From Candidatus Poribacteria bacterium (GTDB taxonomy: Bacteria > Poribacteria > WGA-4E > WGA-3G), in contig JAJEJA010000044.1 in the NCBI GenBank assembly GCA_022828145.1, positions 1 to 49,889 on the forward strand: 49,889 bases of DNA, given 5' to 3'. This document shows positions 8,589 through 17,006 of the stretch, piece after piece. A program made the translations under genes and the position numbers. Every line of letters starts with the position of its first letter. The stretch's first letter is position 1. The notes beneath the pieces were generated by a model. That model saw nothing but the letters and a program-made list of their open reading frames with translations. It was not told where the DNA came from and did no database searches.

Positions 8589-10982
8589 ATGCATCTTCCT
8601 CTCAAAGAATACCAAGAACGTACCCTTGAAACGCTAACAGAATACTATCAGAAGTGCCTTCATTTCAATAACGCTAATACTGCATTTTACGATCTTACCA
8701 AACGCGCCTACGAGCCTATTGAGTCCTTGTCTGGTATGCCTTATGTTTGTCTACGGCTGCCTACAGGCGGTGGAAAAACGTTAGTCGCGTGTCATGCTGT
8801 TAGCATTACTGCAGTTGAGCTATTAAAAACCGATACGCCGCTTGTACTTTGGCTTACACCTTCAAACGCTATCCGAGATCAGACACTAACTGCACTTAAA
8901 AATCCGCTACATCCTTACCGAGATGCCTTCGAATCTGCCAGACGCAAAGTAGAAATCTTCACGATAGGTGAAGCACTCTCTTTACCACTACATATTCTGA
9001 ACACAAAAACCACTATTATTGTTTCCACGATGCAAGCTTTTCGCGTGGAAGATACGGATGGGCGTAAAGTTTACGAGCAATCGGGGACGTTGATGGGACA
9101 TTTCACACATCTTTCTGACGAAACACTCTCCGAAATTGAACGCGATGAAAGTGGTAATCCTATTTATTCACTCGCTAACCTCTTACGCGTTAAACGGCCC
9201 CTCGTAATCGTTGATGAAGCACACAATGCGCGAACAGAACTCTCTTTTGACACACTTGCTCGATTCAATCCTTCGGCAATCATTGAATTCACAGCAACAC
9301 CCGATACAACGCAAAATCCCTCCAATGTCCTCTATACAGTCTCAGCAGCAGAACTACAGGCAGAAGACATGATCAAGATGCCTATCTTGTTAGAAACCAT
9401 GCTGGATTGGAAACAATTGCTTACAGATGCTATAGCACAACGCAACACACTTGAATTAGAAGCAGAAAAAGAACGAGAGGAAACGGGAGAATACATCCGT
9501 CCCGTTATGTTAATTCAAGCACAGCCAAGATACAAAGACAGAGAAACATTGACTGTTGAAGTCGTAGAGAAATGTTTGCTTGAAGAGCATAACATCCCCA
9601 AGGAACAGATCGCTCGAGCCACAGGTGAGGACAAAGAACTTGACGACGTAGATATCAATGATTCGGAGTGCCAAATCCGTTATGTTATCACAGTGCAGGC
9701 GTTGCGTGAAGGGTGGGATTGTCCGTTTGCATACGTTCTCTGTTCTGTTGCAGAAATGAGGTCTTCAACTGCTGTTGAACAGATATTGGGTAGAGTTATG
9801 CGACTCCCGAAAGCACAACGTAAAAGACGCGAGGCATTGAATAATGCCTATGCTTTTGTTGCTTCACGTAATTTCTATGAAGCTGCATCTGCCTTAGCCG
9901 ATGGTCTTATCCAAAACGGATTTCAGAAGCAAGCCGCTGCTGAACTTATTCGCCCTATAGACGAGGAACAAACCGTTCTTCCCATTCCTGAAGATTTAAC
10001 AACACCCAACCCTGATCCTACTCCTGCTGAACAAGGGGAAGTCTTTAAAGTACCGAAGTTAATGGTTCAGCAGAATCAGACGTTCCTTGATTTTGAGGCA
10101 TCCCGTTTTTTAGAGACCGTATGGCAATTATCTGAATGTGATGCTGAACTTACTGAAGAAGAATTTCCATCTGAATTCAATACAGGAGAACGGGGTGAAG
10201 TTGGTATTTCTGAAGAGGGAAGAGTTGAGATGCAATATTTGGGTGTCTTGCATCAACAGATGTCTCTCCTCGCTCCAGATAAAAACTGGGATGCTGCGCG
10301 CCTGGCAGATTGGCTTGATAGGAGTATCGTGCATTTAGATATCTTGCGTCGAGAGTCGCTCCCTTTTCTTCAACGATTGGTCAAACACCTTATTGAAGAG
10401 CGCGGCATGCCAATAGAGTTACTTATCCGTAACAAGTACACCCTCAAAGATGCTGCTGAAGCGAAAATTGATAGCCATCGTCAAAAAGTGCACCTTGGTG
10501 CATATCATAGTCTTCTCTTGCCTGAATGTGCAACGCCAGTTGTTGTTTCCCCGGATCATTGCTTCTCCTTTGACGCAAACCGTTATCCCTATAACACCCA
10601 TTATACTGGTTCTTATCGGTTCAAAAAACACTACTACAAGCACATCGGAGATCTAAAAGAAAAAGGTGAAGAATTTGAATGTGCACAGTTTATTGATAAG
10701 TTGCCGCAAGTTAAGTATTGGGTACGGAATATAGAACGTCAACCTGTACTTTCCTTCTGGCTCCAAACCTCAACTGATAGATTTTACCCTGATTTTGTGT
10801 GTTTCTTAACCGATGGACGTTATTTGGTTGTTGAGTCTAAAGGCATTCATCTATGGTCAAACGATGATTCAGAAGAAAAACGCGAGATCGGGGAATTGTG
10901 GGAAGCGCGTAGTAACGGCAAGTGTCTCTTTGTCATGCCGAAGGGGACAGATTTTGAGGCTATACGCGCAAAACTCTCCTAA
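8589..10982 (+). CDS. Type III restriction enzyme, Res subunit
   Basis: SF2 helicase/translocase plus nuclease, 797 residues, which cuts unmethylated DNA together with Mod. Walker A is TGGGKT (residues 59-64) and the DEAH box is IVDEAH (about 207-212). The helicase C-terminal lobe contains REGWDCPFAYVLC and motif VI QILGRVMRLP (near residue 398). A PD-(D/E)xK nuclease core is seen near the end: YPDFVCF...YLVVESKG, with D, E and K all present. It appears catalytically complete. The length is somewhat short for classical EcoP1I Res (~970) but fits many genomic homologues. There is no clear ribosome-binding site before the ATG. A short segment of it (10152-10187) has a diverged copy at 12832-12867. 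Confidence 0.9.
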   Translation: MHLPLKEYQERTLETLTEYYQKCLHFNNANTAFYDLTKRAYEPIESLSGMPYVCLRLPTGGGKTLVACHAVSITAVELLKTDTPLVLWLTPSNAIRDQTLTALKNPLHPYRDAFESARRKVEIFTIGEALSLPLHILNTKTTIIVSTMQAFRVEDTDGRKVYEQSGTLMGHFTHLSDETLSEIERDESGNPIYSLANLLRVKRPLVIVDEAHNARTELSFDTLARFNPSAIIEFTATPDTTQNPSNVLYTVSAAELQAEDMIKMPILLETMLDWKQLLTDAIAQRNTLELEAEKEREETGEYIRPVMLIQAQPRYKDRETLTVEVVEKCLLEEHNIPKEQIARATGEDKELDDVDINDSECQIRYVITVQALREGWDCPFAYVLCSVAEMRSSTAVEQILGRVMRLPKAQRKRREALNNAYAFVASRNFYEAASALADGLIQNGFQKQAAAELIRPIDEEQTVLPIPEDLTTPNPDPTPAEQGEVFKVPKLMVQQNQTFLDFEASRFLETVWQLSECDAELTEEEFPSEFNTGERGEVGISEEGRVEMQYLGVLHQQMSLLAPDKNWDAARLADWLDRSIVHLDILRRESLPFLQRLVKHLIEERGMPIELLIRNKYTLKDAAEAKIDSHRQKVHLGAYHSLLLPECATPVVVSPDHCFSFDANRYPYNTHYTGSYRFKKHYYKHIGDLKEKGEEFECAQFIDKLPQVKYWVRNIERQPVLSFWLQTSTDRFYPDFVCFLTDGRYLVVESKGIHLWSNDDSEEKREIGELWEARSNGKCLFVMPKGTDFEAIRAKLS

Positions 10983-10985
10983 AAC

Positions 10986-11208
10986 CTTATCCTGGTGTTT
11001 GTCTGAACCAGGATTTACAAGATTAGAGGATTATAGGGTTTTCAAATCAACGGTATGAATGCCATTTAGACATTCCCCGGGATAAGAGGCACCTTCTCGT
11101 ATTTTATTCTTTTGAAAATGTGAAATCTTTTGCGGTTCATCTAATAGAGGGAGTCTTATCCTGGAAATCAATCTGGAAATCCTGAAAATCCCGGTTCAGA
11201 CAGAGAAG
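10986..11208. repeat. Dispersed CCTGAA/CCTGG repeat element
   Basis: The left end contains ATCCTGGT-GTTTGTCTGA-ACCAGGAT, an 8-bp perfect hairpin. The right end contains AATCCTGAAAATCCCGGTTC, an inverted relative of the left-end string TGTCTGAACCAGGATTT. Similar strings (AATCCTGAAAATCCTGGTCC) recur near 15531. This fills much of the 337-bp gap between res and the Fic gene and has no coding content I can support. Confidence 0.5.
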
Positions 11209-11234
11209 AATTTCACTAAATTGACAGCCTAATA

Positions 11235-11298
11235 ATATGTATAGAAATTATACATATCAGGTATAATATGTATAAAAAATCGCAAAAACTATACATAT
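11235..11298. promoter_or_regulatory. Paired ATATGTATA/TATACATAT palindromes, locus 2
   Basis: Perfect 9-bp inverted repeats at 11235-11257 (5-bp spacer) and 11266-11298 (15-bp spacer), 21 bp upstream of the Fic gene start. The position suggests that they are operators of the Fic gene, whose product carries a C-terminal winged helix that could be the cognate DNA-binding domain. Confidence 0.7.
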
Positions 11299-11319
11299 CA
11301 ATAGACTTGGACGGCGGCA

Positions 11320-12414
11320 ATGACGATAAAAACACAGTTTGATAGAGATACCCCGTGGAACGACATGCCTTTACTTCCTCCCGCAGTAGAGGTTGAATCG
11401 CGCGACATACTTAAAGCATGCATCTCCGCTATGACCCAACTTGCACGAACAAATGCATTGGTAAAAACACTTCCAAACGAATCAGTTTTAGTTCATACAC
11501 TCCTACTTCAAGAAGCACGTAGAAGTTCGGAAATAGAAAACATCGTAACGACTAATGATGAACTGTATCGTGCAATGACTTCTGATGATAACCAAGTTAC
11601 ACCCCATACTAAAGAGGTGTTACGTTACCGAGAGGCTTTATGGGAAGGTATGTACGCTATGAAAGATCATCAGATTATCAACATATCACTCTTTGAACAG
11701 ATATGTACGCGTATTCGTGAAATCAAGACAGATGTACGGAGGATTGAAGTGAAAATACAGAACACACTAACAAAGGAGATTATCTACTCCCCTCCTTCAG
11801 GATACGACAATATCAGTAAGTTATTAACCAACCTGGAAAACTTCATCAATGATGACAATGGATTGCAACCGCTTGTCAAAATGGCAATCATGCATTACCA
11901 ATTTGAAGCAATACATCCATTTGCGGATGGTAATGGACGAACAGGACGCATACTTAACATTCTCTATCTCATACATCAGGACCTTCTTGATCTGCCAATT
12001 CTCTATCTCAGTCGCTATTTTATTCAAAATCGTTCTGAGTACTACCGTTTTCTACGAGAAATTACAGAAGAAAGTAAGTGGGAGCAGTGGATACTTTACG
12101 TTTTAGCAGCAGTGGAACAGACATCACGAGAGACAGCAGACATGATTGAAGGAATCAATACACTTATTGGGAACTTTGCAGAACAAGCACACGGAAAAAC
12201 AAGAGCAATTGCGCGCGAAGGTTTTGTAGATTTACTGTTCAAATGGCCCTATTGCAAGATCAACATTGTTGAAAGGGAATTAGAATGCAGTCGCATTACA
12301 GCCACAAAATACCTAAACGAGATTGCAGAACTAGGTCTACTTGAACGGCAAAAAATCGGACGCGAATATTACTATATCAATAGAAACCTTATGGACTTGC
12401 TTTCAAATGTGTAG
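11320..12414 (+). CDS. Fic family protein with winged-helix C-terminus
   Basis: Fic AMP-transferases attach AMP to target hydroxyls. The 364-residue product has a Fic_N region, the complete catalytic motif HPFADGNGRTGR (residues 199-210) and an N-terminal inhibitory helix motif SSEIEN (residues 69-74, S-x-x-x-E-N), which marks a class II, self-inhibited Fic. The last ~60 residues (REGFVDLLFKWPYCKINIVE and on) look like a winged helix-turn-helix. The catalytic His and the Asn/Arg residues are all present. It sits directly behind the palindromes at 11235-11298 and after the R-M system, so it may be part of the defence island. Autoregulation through the winged helix is inferred. Confidence 0.9.
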   Translation: MTIKTQFDRDTPWNDMPLLPPAVEVESRDILKACISAMTQLARTNALVKTLPNESVLVHTLLLQEARRSSEIENIVTTNDELYRAMTSDDNQVTPHTKEVLRYREALWEGMYAMKDHQIINISLFEQICTRIREIKTDVRRIEVKIQNTLTKEIIYSPPSGYDNISKLLTNLENFINDDNGLQPLVKMAIMHYQFEAIHPFADGNGRTGRILNILYLIHQDLLDLPILYLSRYFIQNRSEYYRFLREITEESKWEQWILYVLAAVEQTSRETADMIEGINTLIGNFAEQAHGKTRAIAREGFVDLLFKWPYCKINIVERELECSRITATKYLNEIAELGLLERQKIGREYYYINRNLMDLLSNV

Positions 12415-12458
12415 TGCTTTGTCAAGTGCTATTTTGTAGGAATTGACAGTCTACTAAT

Positions 12459-12601
12459 AACGTGAGTTTGATAAATGTAGCGTAAACTTTCAGTTTGCGC
12501 CAGATGTGCCACAAACTGAAAGTTTGTGCTACAATTCACGCCTCTCGGATACGAAAATGGCGAGAGTGAACACATCCGAAACGATTAATCAAACTGACGT
12601 T
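12459..12601. mobile_element. 143-bp MITE-like element (family C)
   Basis: Terminal inverted repeats AACGTGAGTTTGAT and ATCAAACTGACGTT (13 of 14 match) are flanked by a 6-bp direct repeat ACTAAT at 12453-12458 and 12602-12607, consistent with a target-site duplication. An internal hairpin is formed by AAACTTTCAGTTTG and CAAACTGAAAGTTT. A relative with the same ends lies at 47375-47517. Non-coding. Confidence 0.8.
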
Positions 12602-12605
12602 ACTA

Positions 12606-12710
12606 ATATGTATAGAAATTATACATATCATCTCTGATATGTATAAAAATTCGCAAAAACTATACATATCGGGCATGATATGTATAAAAATTGCGAAAAA
12701 GTATACATAT
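12606..12710. promoter_or_regulatory. Triple ATATGTATA/TATACATAT palindromes, locus 3
   Basis: Perfect inverted repeats at 12606-12628 (5-bp spacer), 12637-12669 (15-bp spacer) and 12678-12710 (15-bp spacer). The order short-then-long matches the other two loci, with one extra long unit. They precede the promoter copy at 12744-12773. Confidence 0.7.
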
Positions 12711-12743
12711 CTGTCTTTATTTGGAATCTCTACACATTTTTGG

Positions 12744-12773
12744 TTGCTAACAATCCCCTATGAATGTTATAAT
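12744..12773 (+). promoter_or_regulatory. Duplicated promoter upstream of the decarboxylase
   Basis: TTGCTA (12744-12749), an 18-bp spacer and TATAAT (12768-12773). The flanks TTTTGGTTGCTAACAAT and TATAATTAA match the promoter at 8138-8166, so this segment was copied from the R-M region. Confidence 0.5.
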
Positions 12774-12807
12774 TAAGAAATAGGCACTCCCTAACAAATT
12801 ACCAATA

Positions 12808-12867
12808 GATACATTTCGTTGGTACACGCATTCTGAAGAAGAACTTCCATCTAAATTTGACACATGA
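12808..12867 (+). pseudogene. Deletion scar of a second small-ORF/res copy
   Basis: Bases 12808-12827 are identical to 8421-8440 inside the small ORF. Bases 12832-12867 match 10152-10187 inside res at 29 of 36 positions, and still read SEEELPSKFDT-stop against TEEEFPSEFNTG in Res. The intervening ~1.7 kb is missing. The remnant's TGA overlaps the ATG of the following decarboxylase gene. Confidence 0.65.
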
Positions 12868-14510
12868 CTCATCGCGACATTTTAAATCAAATAAGACTCG
12901 CATTTCCACAACCCGTATCTGATACTATACATGACTCCTACTTTGTCCATTCTATTATGCGGGCATTAGACCAAGTAGACGCATTAAAAACACATCTACC
13001 GTTCCTCGGTTCAATCATTCATGGCGATTTTGAAGCAGCAAAGCTTACACAGTTACCCGATACCATGTCATCGGTTGAGACGGTAACTAAGGAACTTGTT
13101 GGTTATCTTGAAGGGATGACGATCTTCGGACATCCCCGCACACAACAGAACGTTGTTGCCCCAACCACAATTCCGAGTCTAATAGGCGTACTCCTTGCTT
13201 CTCTACACAATCCTAACCTTGCTTGGGACGAATTTAGCCGATTGGTGGCATTAGCCGAAGTTGAAGTCACCGCAATGACATCACAACTGATCGGGTACGA
13301 CCCGCAAAAATCAAGCGGGGTGTTTACCTTTGGTGGAACAGGAACAACACTCTATGGCGTAAAAATAGGTTTAGAAAAAGCCTGTCCAGATACAATCACC
13401 GATGGCACACCCGAAAATGCGCTCGTATTCGTGTCAGATACGGGCCATTACTGTGCTGCTAATATAACAGGTTGGCTGGGCATAGGAACTAAAAACCTGA
13501 TTACCATCCCGTCTATTACGGAGAACGAAATAGATCTTGAAGTATTAGAGACTGAGCTGCGCAAGGCACTCACAGATGGTAAGAAGATCGCATGTATTAT
13601 TACTACATTAGGCACGACTGATGCTTTTGGCTTGGATAACCTATTAAAGATTACTGCCATGCGGAACTCGCTTGTAGAGGAATATCAGTTGGATTATCAT
13701 CCACATATCCACGCGGATGCTGTTATCGGATGGGCATGGTCAGTCTTTAATGACTATGATTTTGAGAAAAACCCGTTAGAGTTTAGACCCAGAACAGTAC
13801 GTGCTTTAGCAGGCGCATGTCGACGTATTCAGCATTTACACCTTGCAGATTCAGTAGGAATTGACTTTCATAAAACAGGATTCGCCCCTTATATATCAAG
13901 CATCGTCCTTGTCAGAGATAAGGCTGACCTTGACCTATTGAAACGTTCACCTGAACAGATGCCATATCTATATCACTTCGGACAATACCGCCCAGGGATG
14001 TACACGCTTGAAACTTCACGTGCGGGTACGGGTCCTCTCGCAGCACTTGCCAATCTCAGGTTGTTTGGTGTTGAAGGACTTCGTGCTATACTCGGTCACA
14101 TTGTAGAGATGACACAACTTCTACGCGAACATCTGGATGGAAGGGAAGGGACAACCGTTCTGAATAGAGGAAATTTCGGTACTGTGACACTTTTTCGGGT
14201 ATACCCTGTTGGGGTGGATACCTTTGAAATACAACAGCAAGAATTCGAAGATGTTACGTACAAAGATAGCCTAATTGCCAACAACGCATATAACCAAGAT
14301 ATATTTCAATACGTCAATTCTGAAGCGATGGAAGGTAGAGGTGTTTTCATCTCTACAACGGATTGCTACCGACACACCTCTTATGGCGAACCGATCGTTG
14401 CCTTAAAGTCGTATATCCTATCGCCGTTTGTTGATGAGGAAGATGTGAAAACAGTTGTAGAAAAGGTCTTAGAAGCAAGAGAAGCAATCGGGGAGAGTGC
14501 AGCAAACTAA
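12864..14510 (+). CDS. Group II PLP-dependent decarboxylase
   Basis: Glutamate/aromatic-amino-acid decarboxylase family enzyme, 548 residues. The PLP-binding lysine is in DSVGIDFHKTGFAPY, matching the D/S-x-x-x-x-HK pattern of the family, and the cofactor region includes FTFGGTGTTLYG and the HIHADAVIGWAW aspartate. The substrate cannot be told from sequence; glutamate, aspartate or an aromatic amino acid are all possible. The ATG overlaps the stop of a res remnant, and the region upstream is derived from the R-M operon (palindromes and promoter), so its expression may have come under that control. It stands alone, with no transporter or partner gene next to it. Confidence 0.88.
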   Translation: MTHRDILNQIRLAFPQPVSDTIHDSYFVHSIMRALDQVDALKTHLPFLGSIIHGDFEAAKLTQLPDTMSSVETVTKELVGYLEGMTIFGHPRTQQNVVAPTTIPSLIGVLLASLHNPNLAWDEFSRLVALAEVEVTAMTSQLIGYDPQKSSGVFTFGGTGTTLYGVKIGLEKACPDTITDGTPENALVFVSDTGHYCAANITGWLGIGTKNLITIPSITENEIDLEVLETELRKALTDGKKIACIITTLGTTDAFGLDNLLKITAMRNSLVEEYQLDYHPHIHADAVIGWAWSVFNDYDFEKNPLEFRPRTVRALAGACRRIQHLHLADSVGIDFHKTGFAPYISSIVLVRDKADLDLLKRSPEQMPYLYHFGQYRPGMYTLETSRAGTGPLAALANLRLFGVEGLRAILGHIVEMTQLLREHLDGREGTTVLNRGNFGTVTLFRVYPVGVDTFEIQQQEFEDVTYKDSLIANNAYNQDIFQYVNSEAMEGRGVFISTTDCYRHTSYGEPIVALKSYILSPFVDEEDVKTVVEKVLEAREAIGESAAN

Positions 14511-14561
14511 CGCAAATAGAGATGTAGGAGAGGAAGAATGGAAGGACTTTCCTATCTTATT

Positions 14562-15065
14562 CTATTCAACTTGATAGAAGTCAAGTTTATTCTCATTGAA
14601 ACTTGATATAATTTCCTCCTTTGTGATACCAAATACGTTATTCTCCCAGTATGCTTCAATATGTCGCTTAAAACTTATTGGTATAACTTGTCTTGGCACC
14701 TGTTTAAACACTTCGGTGTATTTATCGATTATTCTGTAAAATACAATACCTTCATCTGTATAGCATTCTTTGTACATGAAAGGTACACCTTCAACAATTT
14801 CTAAAGGGTTTTCAGTATATTCATCAATTTCCCATAATCCTCCTACTACATTACAATTCGGATCAGGTATAATATTAGCAAGGTAACCGAATTCATAGTA
14901 TAAGAAGGAACGTCTATATCCTTTTAACGTAAATTTACCGATTTTTTTGCATTCTGGGGACATAGAGAGTAATGAGAATGGTTTTAAGGCTTCTCCGTAT
15001 GCAAAGTACTTAATTATTTTATTTACGTTCTGGAATTCTCCAAATGTTATCGGGTATGTATTCAT
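14562..15065 (-). CDS. Gamma-glutamylcyclotransferase-like protein
   Basis: 167 residues. The N-terminal YFAYGEALKPF is the YGxx substrate-binding loop seen in GGCT/AIG2-like folds. LEIVEGVPFMYK carries the glutamate expected for cyclotransferase catalysis (E in the xVEGxPxxY context). The middle strand GGLWEIDEY also fits the fold. Its substrate may be a gamma-glutamyl amine or peptide. Base composition is more AT-rich than its neighbours, hinting at separate ancestry. It is convergent with the decarboxylase gene, ending 52 bp from its stop. Confidence 0.7.
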   Translation of the reverse strand: MNTYPITFGEFQNVNKIIKYFAYGEALKPFSLLSMSPECKKIGKFTLKGYRRSFLYYEFGYLANIIPDPNCNVVGGLWEIDEYTENPLEIVEGVPFMYKECYTDEGIVFYRIIDKYTEVFKQVPRQVIPISFKRHIEAYWENNVFGITKEEIISSFNENKLDFYQVE

Positions 15066-15191
15066 TTTTATTCCTATTTAATTTTTATTTTTATGCTACG
15101 TCCTTTTCTTAGAAATCTTAACACACAATCACTTTTTTGTCAAATTTATCTATTTGGCAGGGTGTGTAAAGTTATTGCACACTATCTGTCA

Positions 15192-15470
15192 GAATCGCGG
15201 ATTACGCGGAGAACGCGGAAGGGAAAAGAGATGGAAGAATGGAAGAGGGAATGGGTGGAAGGATGGAAGAATGTTTTATAATCTGTCTGAATCGCGGAAG
15301 GCACGGAGAACACGGAAGGGGTTGAAAGAAGCACAATCAAGGATGAATGTGCTACGGAAGTGTCAAGATGGATGGGGTAGGGAGAAGGGTAATGAGGGAT
15401 GAAAGGGGTTGGAGGAAGAAGCACAATCTAACAGAATGTGCTACAGGCCTGATCGCGGAAAGCGCGGAGG
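15192..15470. repeat. GCGGA-rich and GCACAATC repeat cluster
   Basis: Two copies of a ~32-bp unit (GAATCGCGGATTACGCGGAG at 15192 onward; GAATCGCGGAAGGCACGGAG at 15289 onward) and a shortened third at 15451-15470. Between them lie GGAAGAATGG-type purine runs. A degenerate family B hairpin occurs at 15331-15355 and an exact family B copy at 15421-15444. Short ORFs over this region are low-complexity and are not considered genes. The gap 15066-15622 holds nothing else that I can support. Confidence 0.7.
15421..15444. repeat. 24-bp hairpin repeat (family B), inverted copy
   Basis: GCACAATCTAACAGAATGTG plus CTAC, the exact reverse complement of 3433-3456 and 26252-26275. Confidence 0.75.
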
Positions 15471-15622
15471 AGGTGGATATGCTCCTCAATCTTCTGTGCA
15501 AAAACTTTATACACCCTCAGTAATTAAAATCCTGAAAATCCTGGTCCAGATTCATTTGACTCAATCAACTATCTGTGATAATCTATGTATATAAATCAGA
15601 TCGGAAGGAACATTTACAACGA

Positions 15623-16660
15623 ATGGAACAGTGGATTGAACATCTTATTGAAGGATTACCGAGTGTTGTCCTTTTGCTTATCATAGCAGTCATGCTTTAC
15701 ACACTCAGCAAAGGGGCAGATTGGCTTGTTGATGAAGCCGTAACACTCTCAACACAATGGGGATTAGGAAAAGCAGTTATCGGGGCAACGATTGTTAGTA
15801 TCGGCACAACAACACCGGAGGCAGCGGTCTCCGTACTCTCTGCAATACAAGGTGAACCGGGTCTTGCTCTCGGAAACGCTGTCGGATCAATTATATGTGA
15901 TACAGGTCTGATTTTAGGGCTCGCTTCCCTGATCGCGCCACTATCGTTCAATAGAGAATTAGCATCACGGCTGTCTAATGTTCAGGTCAGTGCGGGTATA
16001 CTGATGGTATTAGCCTGTTTTCCGTGGTCTTCACCAGCAAAAGTGTTTAGTAACGGCGGCGTGTTACATCAATATATAGGATTTGCTTTCATTGTTCTAT
16101 TAGGATTATATGTGTGGCAGTCTATCCGTTGGGCTGGTGCAATAACAACCACTTCCGAACCCGATGAAGCAATAGACCATAAAGAATCAAACACAGTTCT
16201 CACACTATTTAAACTTATCGGGTCAATAGCAATAGTCGTTGTTTCTGCACAGATCCTTATCCCAACGGTAAAGACGCTTGCCATAAGGTTTAACGTTCCA
16301 GAGGAGATCATTGCTGCAACGTTGGTTGCGTTTGGCACCTCATTACCAGAACTTGTAACAGCAATCACGGCAGTTCGGCGGGGACACGGTGAGTTAGCAG
16401 TTGGAAACATCATCGGTGCTGATATCCTGAATGTTCTTTTTGTTGCTGGTGTTTCGGCTGCAGCCACACCCTCCGGTTTACAAGCATCCGGAAAGTTCTT
16501 CCAATTCCTTTTTCCTGCAATGGTGTTTATTTTGATCGTCTTCCGAATTGGGATTTTTGTGTCGGGCAGCCAGTTGAAACGTCCGTTTGGGGTTGTCTTG
16601 GTTGCGACCTACATTTTGGTGACAATTCTCAGCTATATCTTTTCTATAGATATGCATTAG
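15623..16660 (+). CDS. Calcium/sodium exchanger family membrane protein (CaCA)
   Basis: Inner-membrane cation antiporter with about ten hydrophobic segments and the two diagnostic alpha repeats. Alpha-1 has SIGTTTPEAAVSV and GEPGLALGNAVGS; alpha-2 has FGTSLPELVTAIT and GHGELAVGNIIGAD. The acidic residues that bind the cation (E in TPE and PE) are present in both. It resembles YrbG-type exchangers; 346 residues from ATG 15623. An in-frame GTG at 15575 would add 16 residues but looks like non-coding leader. The substrate ion (Ca2+ or another cation) is inferred from the family. Confidence 0.88.
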   Translation: MEQWIEHLIEGLPSVVLLLIIAVMLYTLSKGADWLVDEAVTLSTQWGLGKAVIGATIVSIGTTTPEAAVSVLSAIQGEPGLALGNAVGSIICDTGLILGLASLIAPLSFNRELASRLSNVQVSAGILMVLACFPWSSPAKVFSNGGVLHQYIGFAFIVLLGLYVWQSIRWAGAITTTSEPDEAIDHKESNTVLTLFKLIGSIAIVVVSAQILIPTVKTLAIRFNVPEEIIAATLVAFGTSLPELVTAITAVRRGHGELAVGNIIGADILNVLFVAGVSAAATPSGLQASGKFFQFLFPAMVFILIVFRIGIFVSGSQLKRPFGVVLVATYILVTILSYIFSIDMH

Positions 16661-16699
16661 TGTTCTGTCAACTTCTAAATGAAGGTATAGTTTTCTTCT

Positions 16700-16797
16700 G
16701 TAGGTCGGGTAGAGCGGAGCGCCATTAAAATATTAACTGGCGACACGTATTGATTATGTCTAACATGTCGGGTTTTGCTTCGCTCTACCCGACCTAC
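16700..16797. repeat. 98-bp hairpin repeat (family A)
   Basis: Ends GTAGGTCGGGTAGAGCG and CGCTCTACCCGACCTAC are inverted copies. The core GCCATTAAAATATTAACTGG is shared with 41073-41176 and, inverted, with 12-107. It could act as a bidirectional terminator after the exchanger gene. The remaining bases up to 17006 are AT-rich and show no supportable gene. Confidence 0.8.
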
Positions 16798-17006
16798 GAA
16801 ATAATGCTACATAATCATTTAGAAATGGTATTACATACTTTAGATTCAGACTCTGTCTCCAAAGATTACACACACCAACATCTCTCTTTACCATCCCAAA
16901 TAATCATTCACCATTTATACCAATTTGTGCATCCACAATTGTGTAAATGTAAATACGCTATTCTCAAACGCAGTATACAACTCAAATTTAAAAGGACAAA
17001 TTTATA

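Noticed and set aside
8039..12710. CRISPR array
   Set aside because: The palindromes are few, irregularly spaced by genes, and lack repeat-spacer periodicity or cas genes.
15093..15594. Short ORFs between the cyclotransferase-like and exchanger genes
   Set aside because: They overlap purine-rich and GCGGA repeats on both strands and encode Arg/Gly/Ser-biased low-complexity peptides.
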